A DNA stretch of 64,000 nt from Mesostigma viride (Eukaryota; Streptophyta; Mesostigmatophyceae; Mesostigmatales; Mesostigmataceae), in contig RPFO01000106.1 in the NCBI GenBank assembly GCA_009746045.1, forward strand, positions 111,001 through 175,000. Reading direction: 5' to 3'. A program made the translations under genes and the position numbers. The notes below the pieces were generated by a model, which ran no database searches, was not told where the DNA came from, and was given only the letters and a program-made list of their open reading frames with translations. This document shows positions 13,380-24,208 of this stretch, piece after piece. Every line of letters starts with the position of its first letter. Within the stretch, counting starts at the first letter, position 1.

Positions 13380-13632
13380 CATCGGATCACTGGCACCTAA
13401 TCTACAGGTGGTAGATTACCAACCAAGACCCGTCGCGGTAATTTACTCTGTCGGTAATGTACTACCAAAGATGTGCAGTCGTAACGTTACTCTTACTTAC
13501 GGCTAGTAAAATTACTACCTATCATCCTACGTAGTAATGATTACGGCGTTGGATCTCACGCCTCGGATCTAGGTAGTAAGATAAGACCTCGTAATTTACG
13601 CCTCGGATCCTTCTGTAATTTACGCCTCGGAT
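13380..13632 (-). repeat. Right subterminal repeat array of the CACTA-type element
   Basis: Motifs GTAATTTACGCCTCGGAT, GGTAGTAA and relatives recur irregularly, in inverse orientation to the left array. The array was contiguous with the right terminal repeat before the LINE inserted at 13633. Confidence 0.75.
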
Positions 13633-13868
13633 GCGATCCTGCTGAGGAACAGGCTCTCGCATAACTCGGTGACCGGAAGTCACCATGACACCCGATACAG
13701 ACCCAACCTGACATTGCAGTCACGGATGGTGCAATGCAGGCTTCCCCCCAGCATAACCCCTGGAATGGGACACCTTTTTTCGCTATCTAACTCTTTATTG
13801 CTCCTGTTGTCCTCGTTGTCATACCTGTTCCGGCGGCACGGCTGCCGGTCCTACCCCATGATCTCGAC

Positions 13869-14000
13869 ATGATGCCCTCCTCAACTGGCTCTATCGAGGA
13901 AGCGACAGCGCAGGACGACCCCTCGGCCAAACGGGCGCAGCCAACGGTCACCACAGCCGACGCAACCAAGCGGGCGCGTGCGTCGTCTTCCAAGGCATGA
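13869..14000 (+). pseudogene. Possible ORF1 remnant of the LINE
   Basis: A 43-residue frame (start MMPSSTGSIEEATAQDDPSA, then Lys/Arg/Ala-rich, ending in SSSKA) ends 52 bp before the ORF2 start. Its composition is coding-like. The size is far below that of normal LINE ORF1 proteins, so most of ORF1 is missing or was never present. Confidence 0.35.
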
Positions 14001-14052
14001 GAGGTACGCCAACGCTCGCATCCTTCTGCATTCTCTCCCCTTCTACTAACTT

Positions 14053-17000
14053 ATGAGTCAACTTACTATAATATCTTGGAACGTTCAGGGTTTAAATACT
14101 TATGGTGTTCGCACCCAGGGACAGTCTAAAATATCTGCGCTCCAGGCACAACTAGCCAGTATCACCCAACCCTATGTCGGCCCATCTCATGAAATCTGGG
14201 TAGGCCTACAAGAACATAAATTTCCTGGAATAGACGCCAAAGCGCTACAATCCTTTACAAGACGCACCCCAGACATGGAACGCAGATGGGCATGGGCACG
14301 GGGGACTAGTGGAGGCACTGCATTGCTACAATATCGACGTCCGCCACACCCTCATGTTCAACTGCACCCATGGGCCCAGCACACAGATACTGCTCCCAAC
14401 ACATGGCAGGGTCGCTGGACCCGGCAATGCATCTCCTGGGGCGGTAAGACTGGCTATATTATATCGGTATATGCCCCCAACGAACACTCTGACCGTATAA
14501 AATTTTTTGATGATTTGTTTGCTATGGTTGCCCCCCTCCTGGACCAATCTCATGAGGTCATACTAATGGGTGACTTTAATGTTGACCTAGACCATGGCCT
14601 TGGGCTTGAGACGACCTCGTTAGCCAACCACCTCACACGCCTCTCACTACAGGATGTTATCAAACCTCGCGACCATCTGCACACTCGAGAGTCCACTCGT
14701 CAGGGCACCCGCATCACTAGCCGTCTAGACTACATATTTATGTCACCTTTTTGGGCATCCCTCATTTGTCACGCAGAGGTCATACGCTCCACAGTTTTTT
14801 CTGATCACTACCCCTGCCTTCTCACCATGGTGTATCACTCCAGCCCCCCCAGAGGACCAGGCGTCCCTCGCCTCAATAAAAAGCTGCTGGCTGACCCCGC
14901 CTTTCGCTCCCTAGTCCGAGAACAATGGCGGGACTGGAAAACCAAGCAAGTAGAATACCCAAGCACTACTCTCTGGATGCAAGCATGCCTCTCGCACATC
15001 CTTGACTCCTCTAAGGCCTACGATCTAGAACAACGCCGCATAAAAGGCAAAGACTACAATTACTACAAACGCGTTATTACTATGTTGCAATCCAAACCCC
15101 GCCTAGCCCCGCACGAGTTAACACGACTGCAACTGTGCCAGACTGAGATGGATAAGCTACGCCTTGAACGCCACGCAGAAGCCCTAGATGTGGAAAATAC
15201 ATGGTGGCATGTCAAGGGTGAACGAATGAATAAGGAATTCTTTGCATTTATCCCACCCCCGCGCTCACAAACCACCATCACAGAAATTACAGACGAGACT
15301 GGCACCCATACCACCCCCAAGACATCCTACAATCTGGACATGCTTTTTTCTCCACCCTGTTCCGAACAGAACCCGACCCGTCTGCAAATACAGCCACACA
15401 AAAAATCCTCGATGCAATTCCCCACCGCCTCTCTCCGTCACAACAAGCTCTACTAGACGCCAGCCCCACTATGGAAGAAACATCTCTAGCACTCCAACAT
15501 CTCAAAACCGGTAGCGCACCTGGTGCAGATGGCCTTCCAGTAGAGTTTTTTAAAACGTTCTGGCCCCTCATAGGCAGGGATCTATACCAATGCATCCTGG
15601 AAATCTGGAACACCGAAACTGTTGTGGGCCAGTGGTCGGAAACAATCCTCATCCTCTTACACAAAAAAGGGGATAAAACAAGTTGGAAAAATTATAGACC
15701 CATTCGCATGCTCACAGTCCCTTACAAACTAGCCAGCAAACTCTTGCAACGCCGTTTCTACAGTGTACTAGATAATCTGATCGGCCCGGAACAAGTTGGA
15801 TTCAGGTCCAACCTACACATCAGCGACAGCATCACCATGATCATGGACATTGTTGATGACGCATGGCGCAACAATATTATAGGTCTTATTTTATTTTGGG
15901 ATTTTGAAAAGGCATTCGACCGCATATGTTGGAAATACCTCGAGGCTATACTACACGGGCTTGGATTTGGACCTAAACTTATTAAGGTCAGTCTAGGCAT
16001 GATCAAATCCCTCACTTGGCACCTACTAATTAATGGACATAAATCCCACATAGGCCATAGCACACGCTCTCTCCCACAAGGCGACTGTCTCTCTCCCCTT
16101 CTCTTTCTGCTCGCTCACGCTGGCCTCTTCTTTCTTCATCAACAGGACAGCCGTATTCAAGGCTACCCCTCCCTCACCACACGCGTGGTCTGTTTCAAAC
16201 TGCTTACGCCGATGACACTACTAACATTTGCACCTCCCTGCGTGATGTTGATGCTGTGCTTGACAACATATCTACATACTGTACCGCCTCCCAACAACGC
16301 TGCAACGTGCAAAAGTCCACGGGCTTGCATATTGGCAGAACAACCAACCCGACTCTCCAACCTACTAACCTGGCGGTGACATGGGTCCCGCCAGGAGGAT
16401 ACCACCTTTTGCATAACTGCCCTATCGGTCGGACAGCCGAAGGGAGGTTATTGGAAGTCAAAACCTTTTTATACGACGAATCACAACAACTGGGCAAACT
16501 TACTGGTGTACAACAGGTGGCCAACCGCTGGGCTGGCGTACACCGCCTCAGCCTCCGGGGCAAGGTCCTCGTTACGAACCAGCTGCTGTTCTCCAAGCTG
16601 CTGTACTTCGGTCAGGCCCACCCACCGGATGAACACACCGTGTCTCTTATTCAACGACTGGGGCATAACTTTGTTTGGAAAAAATCGAGCGATCTCAGCC
16701 GCCAGGTACACGGATGGATCAGAGAGTCAATGTCTTTTATGCCGTGGCCTCTTGGAGGACTAGGCTTACACAATATGCAATGGCGTTTATGGTCTGTGTA
16801 TGCCAAACAAGTTATCTCTGCCCACATTGGTGTCAACACCCACCCTGGATGTCTTCTGGCACGTGTAACCCTCTCACGTCTTACTCATCACTCCAATGGT
16901 ATTTCCTGGCACTCTGGAGCCGCACTGCTTACTGCTCGCCTCCCCTCCCCGAAGCTCACCAGAGGTCTTCCTTGGTACTGGGCTCGTATATGGCAAGGCT

Positions 17001-18453
17001 TTATGGCACTTAAACCCGACCGCCTACTATTCCCCACACTACGTGAGGAAGTTGCACGCCAACCCCTATTCTTTAATGATATATACCTCAACCCCCTTAA
17101 TCGCCCCTTTGGATGCTTAAGTGGCCCTAACCCCTATGAAGGCTTCATAACATCCCCCCACCCTGTAACCACTATTCTCCACCTGTATATTCTCCACGGT
17201 GACTGCTATCGCCTCTTAACATATAACGAACTGGCTGCCTGGGTCCCCAATATGCCTACTTATGCTGCCTGGGCCGCGCTAGTACAAGCCATACCCCCCG
17301 CTGGCACACACTCATGACTTCTCCCCGTGCCCCCTATAAAGCTGGTGAATGGTGCTGCTTTTGTCCATACAGCACGACCGCAACATGCTCGGGGAAGGTG
17401 ATCGCAGAACTCCCCCTTGGAACCCTGCACGTTCAACTACTGGCGCCGCTGAGCGGCCACAATGGCTGTCTGGCTCAACTTACAACTGCAGTGGTGTTCC
17501 TCCCCACCCAGCTATGCCACCGGATTCGGGTTGTACCTTGGTCCCTTGAACAATCATGTGTATACCAACCCAACCCCAACCTTCCAGACGCTGCTATTAT
17601 TTGGCTACATGTGGGATCAACCCGCCTGGACATGTTGTCATTGGATCCAGTGGAATTTGGCTGGGTGCTAAATCAGGGTGACAGCAGAACTGTAAAAGGC
17701 CTTTACGAGTACACGGCAGAGTGGGGCTACACAATGCTCTTGCATAAAAACCATCAATTCCACCCCGGACGGACACGCTGGGGCGCTACTGAGTGGCCTG
17801 GCCACACCTGGGTCCGCAACATCACCCTCGCCGCTGACCACCCGCTGATTGATCGCCGCGCGACCGACGTACAACACCTCTTGATGCACCGGTCCATCGG
17901 GGTTGGGGAGATCCTCCACCGGCGATTTCAACACCCTGCTACATGTTTATGTACCAACCCCACTGAAACTGTGGAACACCGATTTTTATGGTGTAGCCTC
18001 CAGGGAGTTTGGACCTGGTTGATTGGTTTATGGGCAGCCTGGACGTCTGAGCCTATCATACCGGTGTCTACCCGCTCCATTATCTTTGGCATCACTGGCA
18101 CCCCTGGCCTTGAGCTCACCTTTTCACAACAAGCGTGGATATGGCTCCGCACATGCATGTTATATACAATCTGGACGGTGCGAAACGATGTGGTGTTCAA
18201 TAGGCGCACAGTTTTCGACAAAGCTGGGGTTCTCTCACGCTTCATTTACCTATGGAACTCCGGCATGCGACGCTACTGGATGGTTGCAAATGAACAAAAC
18301 AAAATCTGGGACCCTGGCGCGGACCAGGATAAGCCCAGCCCACTTGAGATCTTTCATGACCTCATGGGCAAAAACAGGATCTTTACCCACATGCCCAATG
18401 ACAACCCATTAGAAGTCCAGTGGCTTCCGTGGTCTAGTAAGGCTCCGTTTTAG
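14053..18453 (+). pseudogene. LINE ORF2: AP endonuclease, reverse transcriptase, zinc knuckle
   Basis: 14053-15456 encodes an AP endonuclease (ISWNVQGL, VGLQEHKF, SVYAPNEHSD, LMGDFNVDLD, SRLDYIF, SDHYPCLL). After a frame change, 15471 to about 16190 carries reverse transcriptase motifs (GSAPGADGLPVEFFKTFW, NYRPIRMLTVPYKL, FWDFEKAFDRICWKYLEA, LPQGDCLSPLLF). The catalytic YADD box is at about 16204-16215 in the next frame, which runs to 17317. A last frame, 17314-18453, holds the C-terminal region with CLCTNPTETVEHRFLWC and YTIWTVRNDVVF, typical of plant-type L1 C-termini. In life it would copy its own RNA at a nicked target. With three or more frame changes it is a pseudogene or contains assembly errors. 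Confidence 0.9.
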
Positions 18454-18535
18454 CCACTGACATCTTGATACCCTAGGCTTAGCAGGGATTACCTATTGGC
18501 TATATTTGGAATAAACGTACACCTATTTACCTGGA

Positions 18536-18584
18536 AATTTACGCCTCGGATCCTTTTTACTACCCTCGGACGAAAAGTATAGTG
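18536..18584 (-). repeat. Right terminal inverted repeat of CACTA-type element
   Basis: Exact reverse complement of 3303-3351. The flank after it starts GTGGTAGGCTAAGCC, matching the empty site at about 30241. Confidence 0.9.
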
Positions 18585-18878
18585 GTGGTAGGCTAAGCCT
18601 TACTTATCTACACTACTGCTATATTCCCTAGACTGTGGGTGCCTGCCAAGGCTTGTGGTCGACGTGGATGACGTCCCGGCCCCTCCAGTATACCGGTTTC
18701 CCCCCTGCGCTTTGCCGTATCTGGAGGTAGGTCGGCCATAGCTCGCGTCGCCGTTGTTGCTGGGCCAGGGTCAGGTCGTCGTCCAGCGTGAAGTGAGTCC
18801 TCGAGAGCTTTTTAATTGCGGTTCTTAAGAAACAACACCTTGTCCGCCATGTACTTAACCCAAAGGTGAGGAGCACGG

Positions 18879-19615
18879 TGTTGCACGGATGCAACATGCC
18901 ATTTGTGGTATTAAATTATCCGTCCCGGTCGATCGGCGCCGACCGTAATCCGGCGCCAGTGCCGAGGCCATAGTATAGTTGGCAGCCGAGGCAATCCGTG
19001 TGGAAGTAAGTGTAGAAGTTTTGCTGACGAACTCGGCCTTTGCGCCGTAGGCAGACCTAGCGCCTGAACGGGAGTTACCGGACAGCCAAGTGGCACTGCA
19101 CATGCGTTATGATGGTACCTACGGACATTTCAAGGATATTTTTCAGGAGAGGCCTCTAGCCGTACTGGTCTTTAACGTGTTCTAGACGGTTCGAGAAGCC
19201 CGTCCCCGCGGACCTCACGTCATGCCTGGTTGGCAGCGCCAGGCGCAGCCACCAACGGGGACGAAGGGACAAAATAGGAAGGCACGAGCTATGCCAGCAA
19301 TCCGGACCTTGTATCGTAATTTACCACGTTGCTCTACAGATTATTTACCATCGCTTAATCCTGGAGTGTAAATCTCCTGTGGGCTCGAGTGTGAATCCCT
19401 CGCCTACTGGGTGTAAGTCTTCCCGCATTGAGTGTTTTAATCTGTGTGGTGACATTGTAATATACGAAACCGGTTTTCCGGGTTTGAGCTTATTCGTATT
19501 GTGTGACGAGTATTCTTAAGCCACCATCGTGCGCTGTGACGCATAGGAAGTCAAAGGTCTTTCGCATTCGTTCTCAATCCTTAAGGCGCTATTTTAAATA
19601 GCCATACGTATTAAA
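18879..19615 (+). repeat. 5' LTR of the gypsy element
   Basis: Begins TGTTGCACGG and ends TATTAAA, just before the primer-binding site. It matches 28800-29537 almost base for base, apart from one substitution and two short indels. Confidence 0.93.
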
Positions 19616-19616
19616 C

Positions 19617-19632
19617 TGGTATCGGAGGAAAC
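19617..19632 (+). promoter_or_regulatory. Primer-binding site, initiator Met tRNA type
   Basis: TGGTATCGGAGG lies one base inside the 5' LTR and resembles TGGTATCAGAGC, the usual complement of the 3' end of initiator methionine tRNA in plant LTR elements. Confidence 0.75.
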
Positions 19633-19879
19633 TTTCCTAGTGGCCTCTATCCCGTCCCGTTTTTCTGTAATCTGATCCGGGTCAGCAACGGAATTATATA
19701 AGGGCCGGAACCCTTACTAATTCCGCTTGCAGTAATTCATTGTGGGGGTCGGATCCCCACAATCCTAACTGCCCATACCCGTTACCCATATTGCGGTTCC
19801 TGCATGCCCCAACCTGGCCTTGTCCGGTTGACCTAAGGGATTCGTCCGGAAACGAATCTCCTTATATTGCGTGCTTTAA

Positions 19880-21577
19880 CCCCTAAATGGTCTGGCTGCC
19901 GATTTTCCGCCTAAAACTGAGTTACAGCCGACACGTCGGCCCCTTCTCGGGGGACCAAATGCCGCGAAAACTATTGAGAATTAGGAAAAGTTTAGCTGAG
20001 AAGATCGAAAGTTTATAATTTTCCTCACAGCATGGTACTAGGGTTTGCATACTTCTGACAAAGTTATAGAGGTGTTCTGGCCGGTCAAAGTACAAGGGGT
20101 CAGGGTACTTTTTCACGTCCAACGTGCATTCCGGAAAACGACGACCTGGCCATGGCGGCTTGCGCCCACGCATGGCATTTACGTTTTCGTTCGAATTTTC
20201 TGACCAAACTTAGGAAATTGATTTTATACGTCCTAAAGATCACACAGGCCAATTTTTGGACCGCGGGAATGCCATTTGATAGGTGTCGGCAGCGTTCTTG
20301 CTGGAAAAAATGCGATCAGGCCGGACGATAGAAACGTTGACAGCAATACCTTTCCGGCGTATTTTAAAGGATATGTTGGTTTATTTGTACTTTTTATGAT
20401 ACATAGTAGTCGTAAACGTGCAAGGGTGGCCAGAAATCGCCGAATCCAGCGACCATGCTGCACAACTTTGGTGTGCCGAAATGCGCCATTTTGCGGCCAC
20501 CGCCTGGGCCAAGGTAACGCCATCCATGCCTGGTAAAGCTTCAGCATCGTTTTCCTATCGATGTTTGACGTTTATATATACGTTCTAGCTGGTGTAGCAC
20601 ATTCTTTTTGCATTATTCATGCTCTTTCTTGACCCTGGCCTGGCCCCTTTCTAAAACACCCTTCTTAGATGCTTCCCTCAGTCAGTTGACCTGCCACAGT
20701 GTGATGGTGATAAGTTTTAGAGGCTGTATGGGTTTGAATACCTCCATATATGTTTGTTATACATTTCCCACACACATATTGCATGAGCGTGAGGCAGTTG
20801 GCTGGTCTCTGTGGCATCATCAAGCATGTAACCGGTGAGTAGAAGCTTCCCATTGTCAGCATGTGCCACCAGGTGTGCTGGCCATCACCTGGCAAGCTAT
20901 AGCAGCTTAGGCCTAGTTTATCCTTGCTAGGGCAAGCTGAAATAGGCTTAAAATCACTAGTTTGTTGGTGGCTGCCTCCTAGAATGCATGCCTTACGTAG
21001 GGTATCCGTACCACGTTACCTACGTGCATGGACAAGGTGGCACCTGCACATAGGTGCCATGTAAGGGCAGTGTGATGATGCAGTTATGTTTCCCCATCAT
21101 TGTGGAAGGGAAATGTATTGTGTGGCATGGTTGGGGGCCATATTAGTAGGTATTAGTAGGTAGTATGCCCACTCCTACCCCCTTGGTTGCTTTTTACCAA
21201 CGGTACCCCTATGGGCTGTACTGGGTGTAACTGCTGGCATACCCACCCAAATGATGACCCCAATGGCTCAAACTGTTCAGCAACTAATTGTTTATCATCC
21301 CTGAAGTGGTAGGTGCCTAGCTCTTACAACATAATTCAAAATGCACATTCTACCAAAAATGAAAACGCTCGTCTTGACCCCCCTGACTTTGACGGCAGTT
21401 ATACATGGCCTACCCTGCATATATGTAAGGTTGTGATATACCAACCCGAAGGGCAACTCATGGACATGCTTGGCCCCCAAGGACAGCCATTGGATATGGG
21501 TGGGTTGGATGGCATCTGGTTTGCAAAATTGTGAAGTTACAGCCGATGCATCGGCAGTATTTCTGCCCATTTAGGGG
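19880..21577. mobile_element. TTAA-flanked, piggyBac-like non-autonomous element
   Basis: TTAA occurs at both edges (19876-19879 and 21578-21581). Inside them are perfect 11-bp inverted ends CCCCTAAATGG. A CTGCCGAT block and a CAGCCGA palindrome block recur just inside both ends. TTAA targets with CCC-starting ends are the hallmark of piggyBac elements. No transposase is recognisable in the 1.7 kb. Without it, the gypsy leader between LTR and gag is a normal length of about 0.5 kb, which supports insertion. Confidence 0.68.
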
Positions 21578-21786
21578 TTAAACGGAAACGCTTTGTGGGT
21601 TGCAATTTCACGCATTAGTTGGCGTCTTGGCCATTGCCCCATACCCTATATCTGGGATACATACTGTCAGCTCCGGCAAGCTGCAGTATATCTCACGTCC
21701 TTTAATTGACGTATTTTTGTGCTTAATTTGTCATCCCGCCAAGGTGACTAGAGGCACATTGTTCACACTTTACCAGCCACCACGCG

Positions 21787-24149
21787 ATGGCTGACGGTGT
21801 TGAGCGAGGGCGACGAGAGGCCCATCGCTTCTCTCCTGCCCCTTCCCTCGTGGCAGCACTCGAGGCGGCAGAGAGAGCTACCCAAAATCACTCACGCCCG
21901 AGTAGTGAGCGTGGCTCTAGGGGGTCATCCCCAGCACAAACCCCACGTTCAAGGGAGGGAATTCCTCGGCGGCTGCCGGTGCACCACCTGGTAGCCCTGT
22001 AGTGAATCCCCTTAATGGACCACCAAGTGGAACATCCATCGCGGGATTGTCGGCGGGTCCGGCCCTTGGTGTAGGAGCCGGCGCGGGGACGCAGGGGAAT
22101 AATGTTACCCTGCACTACGGTAGGAGTGGGGCCCTGCCTACGGTGCTGCCGCAACCTACATTGGCCACTTGGCCCAGCAGCGCCCCGGCGCCACCCTTGT
22201 ATGATAGCCGATCGCGGTCTCGCCGAGCTGCGCATCGGGCGTCCTATCATGCGCCTGGACCCCTTGGGGCTAGCCCCTTCGGCCATGCCTCGCCAAATAT
22301 GGCTGGGCAGGGCCAGGGCACCGCACGGACCGGTCGGTCTTCCTTCGGGGTCGCAGGGGAGGCGATTCCCCTCCCCAACTCAGCATACGACCGCCTGGCT
22401 CCGGGTGACCCACGAGCGCAGCACCCAGCGGCCACCGCCGCCCATCATTATGCAAGCCGCGCCCACTACCCACATGGGTATGAGCACCCGGGTGAGGATG
22501 AGTGCAGCCCCCCGGCAGGTTACCCGCGTGGGCACACCTCGCAAGGTGTGGCCGGGCCCGGGAGACCCGCGAGTATCATGGGCCATCATGACGATGATAC
22601 TCACAATGCAGGGCGACTACCACCGTTGCCCAAGCTGTCGGATATTCCCAAGTTTAAACCCGACTGCTCGTACCAAGAGTTTGAGGCTTGGGAGATTGCA
22701 GTGTCTCAGAAGATCGACATCTGGGAGACATACAATCGCAAGCTCTTGGACGAGGATATCAAGGTCAAGCTGGTGTCCAGCGAGGCACTGGCTCCCGATG
22801 TGAGACAAGCTCTCCATTGCGAAAGCGCCCTGGCCAATGGCTTCCCCAGCAGCTTGGCTGAATTATTTCGGCGAGCACGGGCCAAGTACCGGCCGGGCCC
22901 ACTTCAAATGTTCCGAAAAGTGTGACACTTTTTGTCGTTTTTTTGACTTTTTCGACGATCGTCACTCTGCAGAGTGATTCGTCGTGCGAAATCGTGCGAA
23001 ATTGTGCGAAATTTGCTGAAATTGTGTGAAATTTGCTGAAATCGTGCGAATTTGTGCGAAATTTGCTGAAATCGTGCGAAATTTCATGCGAAAAATGTCG
23101 ACGGTAAAAAATTTTGATGTGCACAACGTGTGTGAATTCATGCGAAATTTTGTCAAACGTCACTCCCCAAAACGACCCTTGGTTGAAATCCATGCGAAAT
23201 CGTGCGAAATCATGCAAAATTGTGCGAAATCGTGCGAAATCGTGCGAAAATGTGTGAAACTTTTGCGAAAATCACGCGAACTCGTGCGAAATTTTATTTT
23301 TTTTTTGCGAAAATAGCGAAAAAGTGTCACACACTTGGCTTGGACGGCGGAACATTTGAAGTGGGCCCGGCCTACCTGCCACCCGACCAAGACAAGCTGG
23401 ACCGGGAGGCTTTTGGGGCGTTCAAGCAGGGGAACCTGAGCTATCGGGAATATATGACCAAGTTCGAGCTTCTAGCTGGGCGGGTTGATGACCTGATGGG
23501 CCCAGAAGCCTTGGCAAGGTTCTATGAGGGCTTGCAACCCGAATTCCGGGATGAGGTGAAGCGGAAATTCGCCCACCTCTCCTGGGCTCAATGGAACCTG
23601 CAGGACATCAAGACCTACCTAGCGGAGATAGCTCCCTTGGTGCAGCGGACCCCAAAACCCCGCGTGAATGCACTGGAACTCAATGAGCTGGGATTCGCCC
23701 CCGTGTGGGTGGATGAGCTACAGTGCGAGGTCCTGGACATTAATGCCTTGGACACTTCCCGGATTCAGTGCTACCACTGCAATCGCGTGGGGCACATCAA
23801 ACGTGAGTGCCCTGATCTCCCTCCGCTGGACCAGGCCCCGCCTGTGCAACGCAACAATTTCCAAGCGGCCTCCCCGCAAATGGCCTCGAGGCCACCACCG
23901 GCGCGAAATATGCGCACAGCTCCCAGTGCGGGTGAGCGTGCCCGACGCTTGCAACAAGCGCGCCAACAGCCCCGGCTGTACCAACAACCCAAGGCGCCCC
24001 CAAGCTCCTACCAGCAAGCTGGGCATGCCCTCAACCAACTGGATGCCGCAGACGCGGCCGAGCCTGATGATGGCTCTTCCGCGGCCGCATCCGGCCACCT
24101 GCGAGGCACACCGGTGGACGAGGGGCCTGCAGGAGAGGCGTTGGACTGA
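21787..24149 (+). pseudogene. Gypsy gag, interrupted
   Basis: Likely start is ATG 21787 (MADGVERGRREAHRF). A frame change between about 21920 and 22000 leads into the main frame, which runs Gly/Pro/Ala-rich, then through a capsid-like part (KPDCSYQEFEAWEIAVSQKI). It is broken by the 470-bp insertion at 22897-23366 and resumes as AYLPPDQDKLDREAFGAFKQ and NLSYREYMTKFELLAGRVDD. It ends with one CCHC zinc knuckle (CYHCNRVGHIKREC, about 23770-23811) and a Gln/Ala-rich tail. Gag forms the particle in which the element RNA is copied. The insertion brings in-frame stops. Confidence 0.9.
22897..23366. mobile_element. 470-bp MITE-like inverted-repeat element in gag
   Basis: Ends are perfect inverted repeats of at least 19 bp (GCCCACTTCAAATGTTCCG). 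A second inverted pair lies inside (GTGTGACACTTTTT with AAAAAGTGTCACAC). The likely 4-bp duplication is CCGG (22893-22896 and 23367-23370). Removing the insert plus one duplication (474 bp) keeps gag in frame. The interior is a degenerate array of GTGCGAAAT-like 9-11-mers in both orientations. No coding capacity. Confidence 0.75.
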
Positions 24150-24208
24150 GAGGCCGGGAGGGCACTCCGGGCGACACCTTACCCGGCCATGCACAAGTCG
24201 CCCAAGTT

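Larger units (their letters stand above)
13633..18535 (+). mobile_element. L1-like LINE, near full length
   Basis: A 4.9-kb non-LTR retrotransposon is bounded by the 16-bp duplication AATTTACGCCTCGGAT at 13617-13632 and 18536-18551. It contains an ORF1-like remnant, ORF2 with an AP endonuclease, reverse transcriptase and a C-terminal zinc-knuckle region, and a short 3' UTR ending near GGAATAAACGTACACC. At least three frame changes in ORF2 mean it is inactive as read, or that the assembly has indels. The duplication overlaps repeats that belong to the CACTA end, so its exact length carries some ambiguity. Confidence 0.88.

Noticed and set aside
22765-23217. Minus-strand frame rich in FARFRTISHDF-like repeats
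   Set aside because: It is the 10-mer array of the 470-bp insertion in gag, not a protein family.
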